Origin: Fidelibacterota bacterium
GTDB lineage: Bacteria > Marinisomatota > Marinisomatia > Marinisomatales > UBA1611
Length of the DNA: 6,752 nt
Assembly (NCBI GenBank): GCA_002694025.1
Contig: NZKX01000047.1
Location: forward strand, 1 to 6,752
Direction: 5' to 3'
Part shown: positions 5,984 through 6,752 of the stretch, piece by piece
How positions within the stretch are numbered: the first letter of the stretch is position 1
Layout of the letters: every line of letters starts with the position of its first letter
The notes under the pieces: model-generated
What the model was told of the DNA's origin: nothing
The model's input: only the letters and a program-made list of their open reading frames with translations
Database searches by the model: none
Program-made: the position numbers and the translations under genes

Positions 5984-6752
5984 ATGAAAATTGGACCTTA
6001 TACAATTTATAGCGTAGAAACTTCCGAATTTCGTTTAGATGGTGGGGCCATGTTTGGAATTATTCCCAAAACTATGTGGGAAAAGTTTACACCTGCTGAT
6101 GATTTAAATCGCATCCATATGGTGACCCGATCTCTTTTATTAGTAAGCGATAAAAAGAAAATTTTAGTGGATACCGGTAACGGAACAAAATGGGAAGAAA
6201 AGTATAGAAAAATATATCGTATTGATACATCAAAGTATAATATAGAGTCATCACTCAAAAAACTTGGGTTCAAGCCAGAAGACATTACCGACGTTTTATG
6301 TACTCATTTACATTTCGATCATGTTGGAGGTAATACAAAAATTGATCAGGGTAAATTAATCCCAACTTTTCCTAATGCAAAATATTGGGTTTCAAAAGAC
6401 AACTGGAATTTGGCAAATCATCCTAGTCAAAAAGATGCTGGAAGCTTTTTAGAACATGATTGGAAAATTTTATTAGATAATAATATGTTGAAAATTACTG
6501 GTGGAAATGAACCTTTTATTGAAGGTGTTGATATTTTTTTATCACAAGGCCATACATTAGGCCTTATGCACCCTATCGTTTCAGATGGAAACCGGACTAT
6601 ATTTTATGGTTCAGATTTATTCCCAACTGCAGCGCACATACCTGTCCAATGGGTGATGTCTTACGATATTCAACCAATGGTTTCAATTAAAGAAAAACAC
6701 AAGTTATTAAAAAAAATGTTTCAAAAGAATTGGATTCTTTTTTTTGAGCATG
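5984..6752 (+). CDS. MBL-fold (metallo-beta-lactamase superfamily) metal-dependent hydrolase, 3' partial
   Basis: 256 residues are visible from ATG 5984 before the window ends in frame. No signal peptide, so cytoplasmic. The metal-site signature is complete: THLHFDH gives His108, His110, Asp112 and His113; GHT gives His190; YGSDLF gives Asp211; and FEH at the very end supplies His256. All seven usual ligands of a binuclear, normally zinc, site are therefore present. GAMFGIIPKTMWEK near the N-terminus and ILVDTGNGTKW (60-70), together with PTFPNAKYWVS, resemble the lactonase/organophosphate-hydrolase-like branch of the superfamily rather than true beta-lactamases. The substrate is not deducible. 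The start lies 2 bp after the upstream TGA (TGACCATG), which suggests coupled expression with the unknown helical protein. Only a short C-terminal end should be missing. Confidence 0.93.
   Translation, partial: MKIGPYTIYSVETSEFRLDGGAMFGIIPKTMWEKFTPADDLNRIHMVTRSLLLVSDKKKILVDTGNGTKWEEKYRKIYRIDTSKYNIESSLKKLGFKPEDITDVLCTHLHFDHVGGNTKIDQGKLIPTFPNAKYWVSKDNWNLANHPSQKDAGSFLEHDWKILLDNNMLKITGGNEPFIEGVDIFLSQGHTLGLMHPIVSDGNRTIFYGSDLFPTAAHIPVQWVMSYDIQPMVSIKEKHKLLKKMFQKNWILFFEH

Noticed and set aside
6007..6285. 92-codon minus-strand reading frame
   Set aside because: It is antisense to the MBL-fold hydrolase, whose motifs prove the + strand frame.

Overview
The window is AT-rich and densely coded. All six genes read left to right on the + strand; the first is cut at its 5' end and the last at its 3' end. 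The protein architecture points to a Gram-negative member of the Fibrobacteres-Chlorobi-Bacteroidetes (FCB) superphylum. The clues are C-terminal tails of the type IX secretion (Por) class with P-N-P-F-N motifs, C-terminal dockerin-like calcium loops on a secreted protein, an outer-membrane barrel, and starts lacking clear Shine-Dalgarno sequences. A marine lineage such as Candidatus Marinimicrobia (SAR406) would fit, but that placement is an inference from style, not from a marker gene.

Region 1 (2-4282) is a run of exported proteins. It opens with the C-terminal 262 residues of a secreted protein that carries an InhA/carboxypeptidase-associated MAM-like beta-sandwich and a complete dockerin-like pair. 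Its stop codon abuts the start of a full-length S8 subtilisin-like protease with intact catalytic triad and a type IX-like sorting tail. After a 72-bp gap comes a 592-residue exported protein with an N-terminal fibronectin-III-like domain, a long unrecognised centre and the same kind of sorting tail.

Region 2 (4338-end) follows a 55-bp gap. It holds a small putative lipoprotein with outer-membrane beta-barrel character, a 323-residue cytoplasmic helical protein that I do not recognise, and a metallo-beta-lactamase-fold hydrolase. The hydrolase runs off the window, but all of its expected metal ligands are already visible. Junctions are 0 bp (TAAATG) and 2 bp, so these three genes are probably cotranscribed and translationally coupled.

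The first three genes suggest extracellular or surface protein degradation or processing, with different C-terminal modules used as retention or export tags. The last three look like a small separate cassette whose substrate is unknown. I saw no RNA genes, CRISPR array, mobile element or convincing terminator. The most novel material is the central part of the 592-residue protein and the 323-residue protein paired with the hydrolase.
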